Positions 1 through 8,924 of a stretch of 19,772 nt of DNA are shown here, in pieces. Each line of letters opens with the position of its first letter. The stretch's first letter is position 1. A program made the translations under genes and the position numbers. The notes below the pieces were generated by a model. It ran no database searches. It was not told the DNA's origin and worked only from the letters and a program-made list of their open reading frames with translations. The DNA is taken from contig JACPGN010000075.1 of the NCBI GenBank assembly GCA_016182435.1, forward strand, positions 1 through 19,772. The letters are read 5' to 3'. The stretch is from Lentisphaerota bacterium. Lineage in GTDB: Bacteria > Verrucomicrobiota > Kiritimatiellia > JAAZAB01.

Positions 1-1581
1 CAATGGACCGCTCCGGCCCTGGCCTGGACGGCTCTGATCGGCGGCTTATTTATCGGCTTCCTGGGCTTAAACCTCTTGATGCGCAAGCAATGGTCGGAGC
101 ATGAGCGCTTTTCGTTTCCGCAAACCATTCTGCCCCGCAACCTGCTGGCCGAGGAGCAGTCTCGCGCCGGCAATTGGTACTATCCCCTTTTCCGCAACCG
201 GGCCATGTGGCTCGGGTTTGGGCTCACCCTGCCGCTGGTTATTTTAAAGGGTCTCCACTTTTATAATCCGGCTATTCCCGCCCTGTTGGTGACTGACAAT
301 AATTTCGGCGCATATTTTTCAAATCCGTTGGTCAAGGCCTTCTTTCAGGATGTGTACACCCCCGGAGGGATTGGCGCCGGCTTCAAGTTTTCCCTGCTGG
401 CCATTGCCTTACTGATTGATACCAACGTATTATTTTCGCTCTTGATTTCTTATTGGCTGTTCCAGCTTTGGAACCTGTTCGGCAAGGCCTTCAACTTTAC
501 GCGTTTCCCCGGCTACCCCTGGCGCCATCAGCAGCACATGGGCGCCTTTATTGCCTACGCCCTCCTGGCGCTCATTGTCGCCCGGCGGCATTTAGCGCAA
601 GTCTTTCGCGCAATTTTCTATTTCGGCGATGGTATTAAGATTCCCCTGGGCAACGAGCGGGGACAATATCGGCTGGCGCTCCTGATGGTCGTTCTGGCGC
701 TCGGGGTCATCGCGCTCTGGAGCGTCTGGACCGGCATGGGGCTGACCGCCGGGTTGCTGTTTTTCGGCTACCTATTGATCGTCGGTTTTGCCGCCAGCAA
801 AATCCGCGCCGAGTGCGGCGCGCCGTTTTCCTATATGACGCCCTATTTCGGCATGCAATTTGTGGCGGCGGCCGGCGGATTCGCCGTATTCGGCTCGACC
901 GGCATGCTGGTAGCCACGCTAGCCAGCGGGTTCATGGCCCCGGCCAGCTTCCTGCTCATGGCGCCAACTCAGATCGAAATGATCGAACTGGGCCGTCAGA
1001 TGAATGTGCGCCCGCGCGATCTCTGGGTCGGGCTTTTCATCGGCCTGCTGGGGACGCTCTTCATTGGCGGATTTGTCCTGCTCTGCTGGGGCTACGGGAT
1101 GGGCGTTGACCGGCTGGAAACTTCCTGGCCGTACTCGCAGAACTGGTACTTCAATGAGTTTCGCACGGGCGAGGCCAGCGCCGACCGCGCCTTTGAGAGC
1201 GGCACACTCGCCACAACACCCGAGACTCGACCGATGGATATTCTCCACAATCTGGACGCCAAGGGCTTGGGGTTTGGCCTGGTCATAACCTGGGCGCTGG
1301 CCGCGCTGCGCAGTTTATTCATGTGGTTCCCGGTCAATCCGATCGGTTACGTGCTGGCCCCAAGCCACTTCATGAGCGGATTCTGGTTCTGCGCCCTCCT
1401 GGCCTGGCTGATCCGGCTGCTGATCCTGCGCCTGGGCGGCGCGCGCATGATCCGCGCGGGGCTTGTGCCCTTCTGCCTCGGCATGTTCCTGGCCTCTATC
1501 TGTTCAATCATCCTGTTCGATCTGGTGGGAATCGGTCTGCGGTTGCAAGGCATCACCAATATCTACTGCGGCCTGCCATGA
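1..1581 (+). CDS. DUF6785/DUF6784 membrane protein, OPT-superfamily-like transporter (5' partial)
   Basis: The reading frame is open from base 1, so the N-terminus lies outside the window; about 526 residues are visible. The protein is a polytopic inner-membrane protein with many hydrophobic segments. A conserved loop, HERFSFPQTILPRNLL, lies just after the first visible membrane segment. It resembles the DUF6785 loop, and I compare it to the Pro-containing loops of oligopeptide (OPT/YSL) transporters. The last 100 or so residues match the DUF6784 pattern: WFPVNPIGYVL, then LLILRLGGARMIRAG, then a membrane segment starting PFCLGMFLA. The substrate is unknown; transport of peptides or other small solutes is inferred from the OPT resemblance only. 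The TGA stop overlaps the ATG of the next gene (ATGA at 1578-1581), indicating translational coupling to the giant permease. A second protein of similar architecture follows at 6922. Confidence 0.82.
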   Translation, partial: QWTAPALAWTALIGGLFIGFLGLNLLMRKQWSEHERFSFPQTILPRNLLAEEQSRAGNWYYPLFRNRAMWLGFGLTLPLVILKGLHFYNPAIPALLVTDNNFGAYFSNPLVKAFFQDVYTPGGIGAGFKFSLLAIALLIDTNVLFSLLISYWLFQLWNLFGKAFNFTRFPGYPWRHQQHMGAFIAYALLALIVARRHLAQVFRAIFYFGDGIKIPLGNERGQYRLALLMVVLALGVIALWSVWTGMGLTAGLLFFGYLLIVGFAASKIRAECGAPFSYMTPYFGMQFVAAAGGFAVFGSTGMLVATLASGFMAPASFLLMAPTQIEMIELGRQMNVRPRDLWVGLFIGLLGTLFIGGFVLLCWGYGMGVDRLETSWPYSQNWYFNEFRTGEASADRAFESGTLATTPETRPMDILHNLDAKGLGFGLVITWALAALRSLFMWFPVNPIGYVLAPSHFMSGFWFCALLAWLIRLLILRLGGARMIRAGLVPFCLGMFLASICSIILFDLVGIGLRLQGITNIYCGLP

Positions 1582-4500
1582 GCGCGAAGAAAACATCTTA
1601 TACCTGGGGCAGCCAACTCCTGGGCGCCGCGATCTTCGCGGCGCTTGGGCTCTCCGCGCTCGCCTTCTATGTCCTTTTTGCCCTTCCGCCGGAGCGTAAG
1701 CACCGAGAAGCATTTCAGCCCTCCTACTCCGAGCAACCGCTGATTGAAGCATTGGCCAGCAACGGCCTCAGCCAGCGCCTCCAGGAGATCGGGCGCGCCG
1801 GCCAAGCGGCGGGCGAACGCCAGATCGGTCGTTTCAGCGGCAGCCCCGGGTTTTACCGCGCGGAAAAAATGATTCTCGAGACATTTGCCAAAGCCCAACT
1901 TGAGATTCACACGCAAGAGTTGAGGGTGACCGTGCCCGTAACCGAGTATTGCGAAGTGCTCGACGAGCGCGGGCAACCGATTCCAGGCGTCACGTTATAT
2001 CCCTTCACCCCCAGCGGTTTGCTGCCCACGGTCTTGCCCACCAACGGCGTTCAAGGCGAGTTGGTGCTCGCCGAGCAATCGGACTTGCAGTTCCTGACTG
2101 GCCACCGGCCAGAGGAGAGCATCGTCTTGACCTATCTCGGGGCTTGCGACTGGGCCTCGCTGGCCGCCGTGGGCGTTAAGGCCGCCATCGTCATGGAAGA
2201 TGAACTCAAGCAGGCGTTAGCCGCCGACCCGGACAAACCGATGGCCTGGAACAGCATGGTCTCCGGCGCCGATGTGGCTTATCCCCGCTTCCTGGCCCGC
2301 GGACCATTAGCGGATTTTGCGGGCCGGAAACTGACGCTGCGTTGCAAAGTCACCTGGCAAGAAAGGTCCGTGAGAAACCTGTTAGGTGTGTTGAAAGGCA
2401 AAGGCAGTAACGACGAGGCGCTGCTGATTACCGCTTATTACGACAGCAACTCTTCTGTACCCGAACTGGCGCCCGGGGCCGAGCAGGCGATCCCGCTGGC
2501 CATGATGCTGGAACTCGCGCGGGCGTTAGCGCCCTACCAGGGGCAACTACGGCGCGACGTGATTTTCATAGCCACGGCCGGTCATGCCCAAGCGTTGGCC
2601 GGAATGTGCCGGCTGCTGGAGCCCATCGAGACGTTCACTCTGGGGACGGCTGACCGCCGTCCCTTGGAAGATCTGATACGGGATGAGAACATCCCGTTAG
2701 GTCATTCCCTGCGCGGTCTTGAACTCGTGGATGACGACTCGCGCTGGAGCCCGGAAGCCGTCCGCACTTTCGCCGAGGATTGGCCGAAGGAAGACGCCGG
2801 CTTCCGGGAGTGGTTTGGGCAACGCCTCATTACCGTGCTCGGGGAAATAAATCTGGATTTCAAGGAAGCCGTGATCGAGCGCCAATTGGCCTACCTGCGC
2901 GCCGGCTCGCCGGTCTATCGCGACGGGTTTGCGCCCGCCAAGGCGACCAATGAACAGCGCAAGGCCGCGGAAAACCGGCATCCACTCCTGGCGGCGCTTC
3001 TGGCAGCCAAGGCTTTAGATAACCGTTCGGGCAACATGCTGACTCAACCGCTTGACCAGTTGGTGGCACGACCGGAGTTCGCCGAATGGGATATGCGCAG
3101 CCGCCTGCGGGAGCTGTTGAACCGCATTGCCGGCTATCACCAGCGGCAAATCAAGGAATTCCAGGACTCCATCGCTATCCGGGAGCTGTTCGCCCCTTAC
3201 GAAGAGACCCTGACAATGAATCTGGAACTAAATTCAGGAGGATCGCGCGCTTATACGGATTTGTCCGTGCTCACCGGCCTGCCCGGGGTTGGCTCAATTG
3301 CCGAGCCGCAGGTCGCCGAAATTGCCCAGTTGCTGGAGGAAAAAGTTCCGACGATCGGCCGCCGGGCAGCTTTCGACGTTATCCAGTGGGGCGCGCAAGA
3401 CGCCGTTGGCTCGAAGGAACGGCCGAATGTCCACTATATATGGATGACCACGCTGGAGTCGGAACTCTGGACGCTGGCGGGGAGGCTCGGTTTCTCACTG
3501 CTGAACTACCAGTTTAAGCCGGAAAAGCTATGCACCCCCGATGATACCTTTGCCGGGATCAAGTCTGATGTGGTCAGTCAGCAGTTACCGGTTGTCGGAC
3601 GAGCTATTCTGGCCATGGCCGATGGCCGCGTGGCGTTCAAGGCCATCCCTTCCGACCGGAAAAAGCGGATTGCCACCCTGCATGGCAAGGTCTATGGAAA
3701 TGCGGGGGTCGGAACGCTGGTGCCGAACCACCCCATGGGGATCAACACGGTCGTGCGCGCCTATGTGCCGGGGAATCCGTTCGCAATAATCGACAGCCTC
3801 TACCGGGGTATTCGCGTTTATCCGATCCTGATGACTAATCCTTACGGGGAATACCGTAAACGGTTCAATTTCAACCTGATTTCCTACTCCGGCTGGGCCG
3901 GCGCGATTGCGCTCAATGCCGCGCGGTTCGACGAACAGGGCCGCGTGCGCTTTTACAAGAACGCTGCGACCTCGATTCAGAGTATCTACCCGAACGAGCT
4001 TTTCAGCGTCGCCGAGATCCGCTCGGCCAACCGGGCCCCGGCCAAGCCGATATCGGTCGGCGTTTTCCGCTGCGTGCCCATCGAGTTATTCGAACAGAAT
4101 AACCCCATGACCATGCAGGCCTTCAAAGGCGTGCAGTTTTTAACCAGCCAGGGCCTGGCCCAGCCAATCAACTTTCGATTCGACAAAAACATATCGTTCC
4201 TGGATCCCGATTTACGATTCTTTATTGCTTTACAGGATGGCGCTTCCGACAACAAGGAAATCCTCGAAAATCGCGCCTTCCTGCTGAATGTTGATCCGGA
4301 TGAGCCGCTTAACCCTGCGGAGCCGGAAATTTATGGGAAAGGTTACCTGGCGGCGGATAATCCCAATATCAGCTATGCCCACCAGGGGGCAGCCGCCTCC
4401 CTCCTGCGCACCAATGAAAAACGCCTGCAACTGCAGAAACGCTACGGCCTCGCTGATGAACTGATGCTCTCGTTCCATGAGCGCGGCAAGGAATTGCTGG

Positions 4501-6848
4501 CGCAAGCCCGCCAATACCGCTCCCAAAAAGACCCGCTCGGCGCCGTGCTGGCGGCGGGCAAAAGCCTATCCTATGCGATTAACAATCATCCGGTCATCCG
4601 TAAGAAGATTTTCCACGCTGTGATCGGCATTCTCTGGTACCTGGGCCTGCTGGTCCCATTTGTCTTTTTTTTCGAGAAGCTGGTCTTCGGTTTCACCGAT
4701 ATCCGCAAGCAGTTGCTCGCCAGCGGCATTATTTTCCTGGTCGTGTTCCTGCTGCTGCGCTGGTTTCACCCGGCCTTCCAGATGGTGCGCTCCTCGCTGA
4801 TGATCCTGCTGGGCTTCGTCATTCTCCTGCTGACGCTCCTGGTTACCTTGATGGTCAGCGGCAAGTTCCAGCAGAATATCAAGGAGTTGCGCAGCAAGGA
4901 GGGGCGGATCGAAGGGGCCGACATCAATCGCGGCGGCGTAATCGGCACAGCCTTCATGCTGGGTCTGAACAACATGCGCCGGCGCAAGGTGCGCACCGGC
5001 TTGACCTCGGTAACGCTGATCCTGCTGACCTTTGTCATCATCTGCTTTACCTCGATCTCAACGGACCTGATTGACATCGAATATCCGACCGGTAAGGCGA
5101 CCTGGAACGGCATCCAGTTCCGCAAGAGCAATTATCTGCCGCTCTCTGCGGCGGAGCTCAACAGCCTCAAGCAGATCTATGGCCAGCAATATCCGCTCTC
5201 CATCCATTCCTGGCTAACCTCCGCCATGCAGGGGATAGGGGGGGGGAGCATGCAGAACACCGAAATCATTGTTGACCGCGAATACACCGCGGGCGCCAAC
5301 ACGCTCAAGAAGCGCGCGGTGGTTAATGCTTCCGTGGCTCTTCCCTGGAATGAGCCGCAATTCTCCGGCCTGAACCGCCTCCTGCTGACTAAGCGCGGCT
5401 GGTTCCCACGCGGACCGTCGTCGCGCCAGGAGCTTGAGGCCGCTTTCAAGTCCGGTTATAAGGAGCAGGCCCTGGTGATCCTGCCGGAGACCGCGGCCCG
5501 CGAACTGGAAATCACGCCGGAAGCCGTAAATGCGGGCGAGATCGAAGTGATGATTCGCGGAGACACGTATATTGTGCAGGGGATCATTGACACTCTGGCG
5601 CTTAATAACATCACCGGCCTTGACGGCCGAAGTATTCTGCCTTACGACATCAATTCAATCCAGGCGCTGGGGTCCAGCTCGGCTGGTGTGCTTGTTCCTG
5701 AAGATGTCAAACGCTTGAACGCCGCGCAGGTAATCCTGGTCAATAAGCACCCGCTGGCCAAGCCGGGCGTGGAGGACGTGCGCATGGTTTCCTGCGGCAT
5801 TCTTTTCCCGAAGGAACCCTACTCAATCATCAAGGACGGCCCGCCACGGCCGGCCGTAGGCTACAAGGACCAACGGCGGCTGGTCACGGAGTTCCTGGAG
5901 CGTTCGGGCGAGAGAGCTTATTACGCTATTGACGGCATGGCTTACTACGGCGCGCGCCTGCGCGCGCGCACGTTCGAGGGACTCCTGGAGTTGTTGATCC
6001 CGATCCTGATCGCGGCCTTGACGGTCTTCAGCACTATGCGCGGATCGGTCTACGAGCGCCGCGATGAGATTTACGTGTATAATGCCGTGGGCATTGCGCC
6101 CAATCACGTGTTCTTCATGTTCATGGCTGAGGCCTGTGTCTATGCCGTGGTGGGGGCGATGATGGGCTACCTGCTCAGTCAATCCACCGGGAGGGTTCTG
6201 ATGGCCCTAAACCTGACGGGCGGGCTGAACATGAACTACAGCTCCATCGAAACCATCTATGCCTCGCTGACCATCATGGGCGCAGTGCTGCTCTCGACCC
6301 TGATTCCGGCGCGGGACGCCGCGCGGCTGGCCTCGCCCGCCGATCAGCGCGAATGGTCCGTGCCCGTGGCTGAGGGTGATGTGATGACCTTCAATCTGCC
6401 GTTCACCTTCACCCAGCATGATCGCATTGCCGTAATCAGCTACTTCCGGCGCTGGCTGGATTCCAACGGCGAGGGCAGCTCCGGGCCATTTTTCTGCGCG
6501 GCGCCGGAGCCCAGGTTGCAGAAGACCCCGGGCGAAGAGCGCAGCGGCGGACTGCTGCCGGGGATTACCACCACGATCTGGCTTAAGCCCTTTGACCTGG
6601 GTGTCTCGCAACGCTTAGATATTCGGTTGCCGACCGACCCGCAGACGGGCGAGTATATCGCCAACATCCGGCTCGTGCGCTTAAGCGGCACGGCCGCGGC
6701 GTGGAACCGCACGGTCAAGCCGTTCCTGAGCGTCCTGCGCAAACAGTTTTTGAACTGGCGGGCGGCCACGCCGGCCGAACGCGCCGAGATGTTTACGGAG
6801 GCCCGCGCGGTGCTGGCCAAGTGCGCGGTTGAATTGCCAATGAATTAG
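1578..6848 (+). CDS. Giant FtsX-type ABC permease with degenerate PA/M28-peptidase-like ectodomain
   Basis: This 1756-residue protein starts at the ATG in the ATGA overlap with the upstream gene; the open frame extends further 5' but lies inside that gene. A signal anchor spans about residues 12-36. Residues about 80-420 resemble a protease-associated plus M28 aminopeptidase fold (GSPGFYRAEKMILETF, NLLGVLKGKG, LLITAYYDS). The expected metal ligands look lost: the usual HxD His is Tyr287, the Asp of the GADDN loop is replaced by GAEQA (300-304), and the Glu pair is GH (335-336). A beta-rich carboxypeptidase-regulatory-like stretch (HGKVYGNAGVGTLVPN) follows near residue 700. Membrane segments at about 1008-1095, then 1130-1160 after LNNMRRRKVRTG, a MacB-like periplasmic part, and a C-terminal FtsX domain (about 1468-1590, with YERRDEIYVYNAVGIAP) complete the permease. 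A soluble tail of about 160 residues ends it. The partner ATPase is probably one of the two encoded downstream. It is more than four times the usual FtsX/MacB permease length. Confidence 0.85.
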   Translation: MSAKKTSYTWGSQLLGAAIFAALGLSALAFYVLFALPPERKHREAFQPSYSEQPLIEALASNGLSQRLQEIGRAGQAAGERQIGRFSGSPGFYRAEKMILETFAKAQLEIHTQELRVTVPVTEYCEVLDERGQPIPGVTLYPFTPSGLLPTVLPTNGVQGELVLAEQSDLQFLTGHRPEESIVLTYLGACDWASLAAVGVKAAIVMEDELKQALAADPDKPMAWNSMVSGADVAYPRFLARGPLADFAGRKLTLRCKVTWQERSVRNLLGVLKGKGSNDEALLITAYYDSNSSVPELAPGAEQAIPLAMMLELARALAPYQGQLRRDVIFIATAGHAQALAGMCRLLEPIETFTLGTADRRPLEDLIRDENIPLGHSLRGLELVDDDSRWSPEAVRTFAEDWPKEDAGFREWFGQRLITVLGEINLDFKEAVIERQLAYLRAGSPVYRDGFAPAKATNEQRKAAENRHPLLAALLAAKALDNRSGNMLTQPLDQLVARPEFAEWDMRSRLRELLNRIAGYHQRQIKEFQDSIAIRELFAPYEETLTMNLELNSGGSRAYTDLSVLTGLPGVGSIAEPQVAEIAQLLEEKVPTIGRRAAFDVIQWGAQDAVGSKERPNVHYIWMTTLESELWTLAGRLGFSLLNYQFKPEKLCTPDDTFAGIKSDVVSQQLPVVGRAILAMADGRVAFKAIPSDRKKRIATLHGKVYGNAGVGTLVPNHPMGINTVVRAYVPGNPFAIIDSLYRGIRVYPILMTNPYGEYRKRFNFNLISYSGWAGAIALNAARFDEQGRVRFYKNAATSIQSIYPNELFSVAEIRSANRAPAKPISVGVFRCVPIELFEQNNPMTMQAFKGVQFLTSQGLAQPINFRFDKNISFLDPDLRFFIALQDGASDNKEILENRAFLLNVDPDEPLNPAEPEIYGKGYLAADNPNISYAHQGAAASLLRTNEKRLQLQKRYGLADELMLSFHERGKELLAQARQYRSQKDPLGAVLAAGKSLSYAINNHPVIRKKIFHAVIGILWYLGLLVPFVFFFEKLVFGFTDIRKQLLASGIIFLVVFLLLRWFHPAFQMVRSSLMILLGFVILLLTLLVTLMVSGKFQQNIKELRSKEGRIEGADINRGGVIGTAFMLGLNNMRRRKVRTGLTSVTLILLTFVIICFTSISTDLIDIEYPTGKATWNGIQFRKSNYLPLSAAELNSLKQIYGQQYPLSIHSWLTSAMQGIGGGSMQNTEIIVDREYTAGANTLKKRAVVNASVALPWNEPQFSGLNRLLLTKRGWFPRGPSSRQELEAAFKSGYKEQALVILPETAARELEITPEAVNAGEIEVMIRGDTYIVQGIIDTLALNNITGLDGRSILPYDINSIQALGSSSAGVLVPEDVKRLNAAQVILVNKHPLAKPGVEDVRMVSCGILFPKEPYSIIKDGPPRPAVGYKDQRRLVTEFLERSGERAYYAIDGMAYYGARLRARTFEGLLELLIPILIAALTVFSTMRGSVYERRDEIYVYNAVGIAPNHVFFMFMAEACVYAVVGAMMGYLLSQSTGRVLMALNLTGGLNMNYSSIETIYASLTIMGAVLLSTLIPARDAARLASPADQREWSVPVAEGDVMTFNLPFTFTQHDRIAVISYFRRWLDSNGEGSSGPFFCAAPEPRLQKTPGEERSGGLLPGITTTIWLKPFDLGVSQRLDIRLPTDPQTGEYIANIRLVRLSGTAAAWNRTVKPFLSVLRKQFLNWRAATPAERAEMFTEARAVLAKCAVELPMN
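5238..5246 (+). repeat. Nine-G homopolymer inside the giant permease gene
   Basis: A run of nine G residues encodes a Gly-Gly-Gly stretch in the periplasmic part of the permease and is closely flanked on both sides by ATGCAG. Runs of this length are known slippage sites. Gain or loss of one base would truncate the protein before its C-terminal FtsX membrane domain. Confidence 0.9.
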
Positions 6849-6882
6849 CCACACTTGTCCGCCAAGGTGGAAAAATGCACAA

Positions 6883-6905
6883 GCCTGCCCGAGCGTCGGC
6901 CAGGG
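6883..6905. repeat. Dispersed near-palindromic repeat, copy 1
   Basis: This copy begins GCCTGCCC and ends GGCCAGGG, with a CCGA-GCG-TCGG centre. It differs from the copies at 13550 and 19087 only by one extra G in the centre. It lies in the 73-base gap between the giant permease gene and the second OPT-like gene. A small inverted pair, TCCGCC/GGTGGA, lies just upstream at about 6858-6871. Confidence 0.8.
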
Positions 6906-6921
6906 CAGAGCACAAAAAAAT

Positions 6922-8922
6922 ATGGCAGCTGAAATTAAAAAACGCTTCAGCGGCGACCAGGAGCTTGAGCAATATCGGGCCATCCTGGAGGAACCCGCCG
7001 AATTCAGGAACGGATTCACCTGGGTGACCGTGGCGGGGGCCTTCTTCTGCGGCCTCTTGATGATGCCCGGCACGATTTACCTGAGCCTGATGACCGGCGG
7101 CGGCGTCGCGGCCTCGTGGGTAACCCTGATCATCTTTTCCGAGGTAACCCGGCGCGCCATGAAGACGCTGAGCAAACAGGAGCTGGTCGTGCTCCTGGGC
7201 GTGGCGGGCACAATGTCAATGGGCGGCCCGATTGGCGACCTTATCTGGCGCCAGTACCTGATCCGCTCCGACGCCGTGCGCGACATGGGCCTGCTGGGCC
7301 AGTTCCCGTCCTGGTTCGCCCCCCAACCCACCAGCGACGCCATCCTCTCCCGCAGCCTGCTGCACTCGGACTGGATGATTCCCATTCTGCTGATGGTCTT
7401 TCTCTCCGTGATCGGCACGCTGCGGGCCTACACGCTGGGCTATTTCTTTTTCCGCCTGACTTCCGATATCGAGAAATTGCCGTTCCCGTTCGCCTCGATC
7501 GGCGCGCAGGGCTCCATGGCGCTCGCGGAGGCCGGTGAGAAGCACACAACCTGGAAGTGGCGAGTATTCTCGCTGGGCGCGATCCTGGGCCTGAGCTTTG
7601 CCGTCATCCAGATCGGCATTCCCCTGTTGACCGGTGCGTTCCTGACCAAACCACTGATGATTATTCCCCTGCCGTGGTACGACGCCACGACACTGACCGA
7701 GAGCGTGCTGCCGGCCACGCCCTTCGGCATGGTCATTGACCTCGGGCTGCTGCTCACGGGCATGATTGTGCCGTTCTGGGCGGCCATGGGCACCGGCGCG
7801 GGTATCTTGCTGACGACCGTCATGAACCCGTTGCTGCACAAGCTGGGCGTGCTGCAACGTTGGCAGCCGGGCATGGACACGATCAACACGACCTTCAACA
7901 ATTCCATTGACTTCTGGTGGAGCTTTTCGATCGGCGTCACCCTGGCCATCGCGGTCATCTCCTTCTATCAGACTATCCGGGACGTCACGCGCAAGGCGCG
8001 CGCGAGCCGAAAGAAGAAAGCGCTCGCCACCGGTGGAGCGCGCGAGAATCTGTGGGCAACGCCCCATCAGCGCGGCGACTTCTCGCCCTGGCTGGCCGTG
8101 GCGCTCTATGTCATCGGCTCGGGCGCGGTAGTGTGGGTTTCCCACCTGCTGGTGCCCCGGTTCCCGCTCTACTTCCTGATCCTCTTCACGCTGGTCTACA
8201 CCCCGATCATGTCCTACATTGACGCCCGGCTCCAGGGCATCTGCGGCCAGGTCGCCAATATCCCGCTGGTCAAGGAAATGGCTATTATTCTTTCGGGTTA
8301 CAAAGGCATTGATATCTGGCTGGCGCCGATTCCCCTGGACCAGTATGCCGGCACAACCTCGCACTTCCGCACGGTCGAGCTGACCGGCACCAATTTCTTC
8401 TCTTACGTCAAGTCCAGCGCATTGACCTTGCCGCTGGGCTTCATCCTCAGCTTTATCTTCTGGGCCTTCATCTGGAAGTCGGGCGCCGTGCCCTCGGACC
8501 TTTTTCCCTACGCCCAGAAAATGTGGGAGCTGACCGCCAAGAACACCGTCTTGCTCTATTCGGCCACGATGGAAATGGAAGGCGCCAAGCCGCTTTTCTT
8601 CCAGGCGCTGCATCCCAAGGTTATTGCCGGATCCTTTTCCTTCACCGTGCTGGCGTTCGTCCTCATGTCAATTATCAATGCGCCGATCATGGCCATCTAC
8701 GGGTTCCTGCAGTCGATCGGCGGCATGCCGCACGGATTCATTCTGCTGGTCGTCGGCAACCTGATCGGCAAGTTTTATTTTCAGAAGAGATTCGGCGCCA
8801 CGCGCTTTCTGCAGATTGTGCCGGTCCTGCTGGCCGGCTACGGAACAGGTGTGGGGCTGATCGCCTTGATCGGCGTGGCCATTAACCTGATTGTCAGCGC
8901 CGTCTCCGGCGTGCCCTTTTAA
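6922..8922 (+). CDS. OPT-superfamily-like polytopic membrane protein (peptide-transporter-like)
   Basis: The 666-residue protein has a short hydrophilic N-terminus (about 30 residues) followed by a dozen or more hydrophobic segments across its length. IEKLPFPFASIGAQG, after the early membrane segments, parallels the E-x-FSFP loop of the DUF6785 protein at 1-1581. The early TLSKQELVVLLGVAG and the C-terminal repeats of Gly-rich membrane segments also suit OPT-like carriers. The family assignment rests on these motifs and topology, and the substrate is unknown. The start is the ATG at 6922; no clear Shine-Dalgarno sequence precedes it, only an A-rich stretch after the repeat at 6883. The stop is 2 bases before the next gene. 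A long antisense frame inside this gene is a compositional shadow. Confidence 0.75.
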   Translation: MAAEIKKRFSGDQELEQYRAILEEPAEFRNGFTWVTVAGAFFCGLLMMPGTIYLSLMTGGGVAASWVTLIIFSEVTRRAMKTLSKQELVVLLGVAGTMSMGGPIGDLIWRQYLIRSDAVRDMGLLGQFPSWFAPQPTSDAILSRSLLHSDWMIPILLMVFLSVIGTLRAYTLGYFFFRLTSDIEKLPFPFASIGAQGSMALAEAGEKHTTWKWRVFSLGAILGLSFAVIQIGIPLLTGAFLTKPLMIIPLPWYDATTLTESVLPATPFGMVIDLGLLLTGMIVPFWAAMGTGAGILLTTVMNPLLHKLGVLQRWQPGMDTINTTFNNSIDFWWSFSIGVTLAIAVISFYQTIRDVTRKARASRKKKALATGGARENLWATPHQRGDFSPWLAVALYVIGSGAVVWVSHLLVPRFPLYFLILFTLVYTPIMSYIDARLQGICGQVANIPLVKEMAIILSGYKGIDIWLAPIPLDQYAGTTSHFRTVELTGTNFFSYVKSSALTLPLGFILSFIFWAFIWKSGAVPSDLFPYAQKMWELTAKNTVLLYSATMEMEGAKPLFFQALHPKVIAGSFSFTVLAFVLMSIINAPIMAIYGFLQSIGGMPHGFILLVVGNLIGKFYFQKRFGATRFLQIVPVLLAGYGTGVGLIALIGVAINLIVSAVSGVPF

Positions 8923-8924
8923 CC

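Noticed and set aside
1323..1577. N-terminal extension of the giant permease frame
   Set aside because: It lies wholly inside the DUF6785/DUF6784 gene, and the ATG at 1578 gives a clean signal anchor and an ATGA overlap.
7216..8613. 465-codon open frame on the - strand inside the second OPT-like gene
   Set aside because: It is antisense to a well-supported membrane protein and encodes a Gln/Arg/Asp/His-rich sequence typical of the reverse complement of hydrophobic GC-rich codons. No family motifs are visible.
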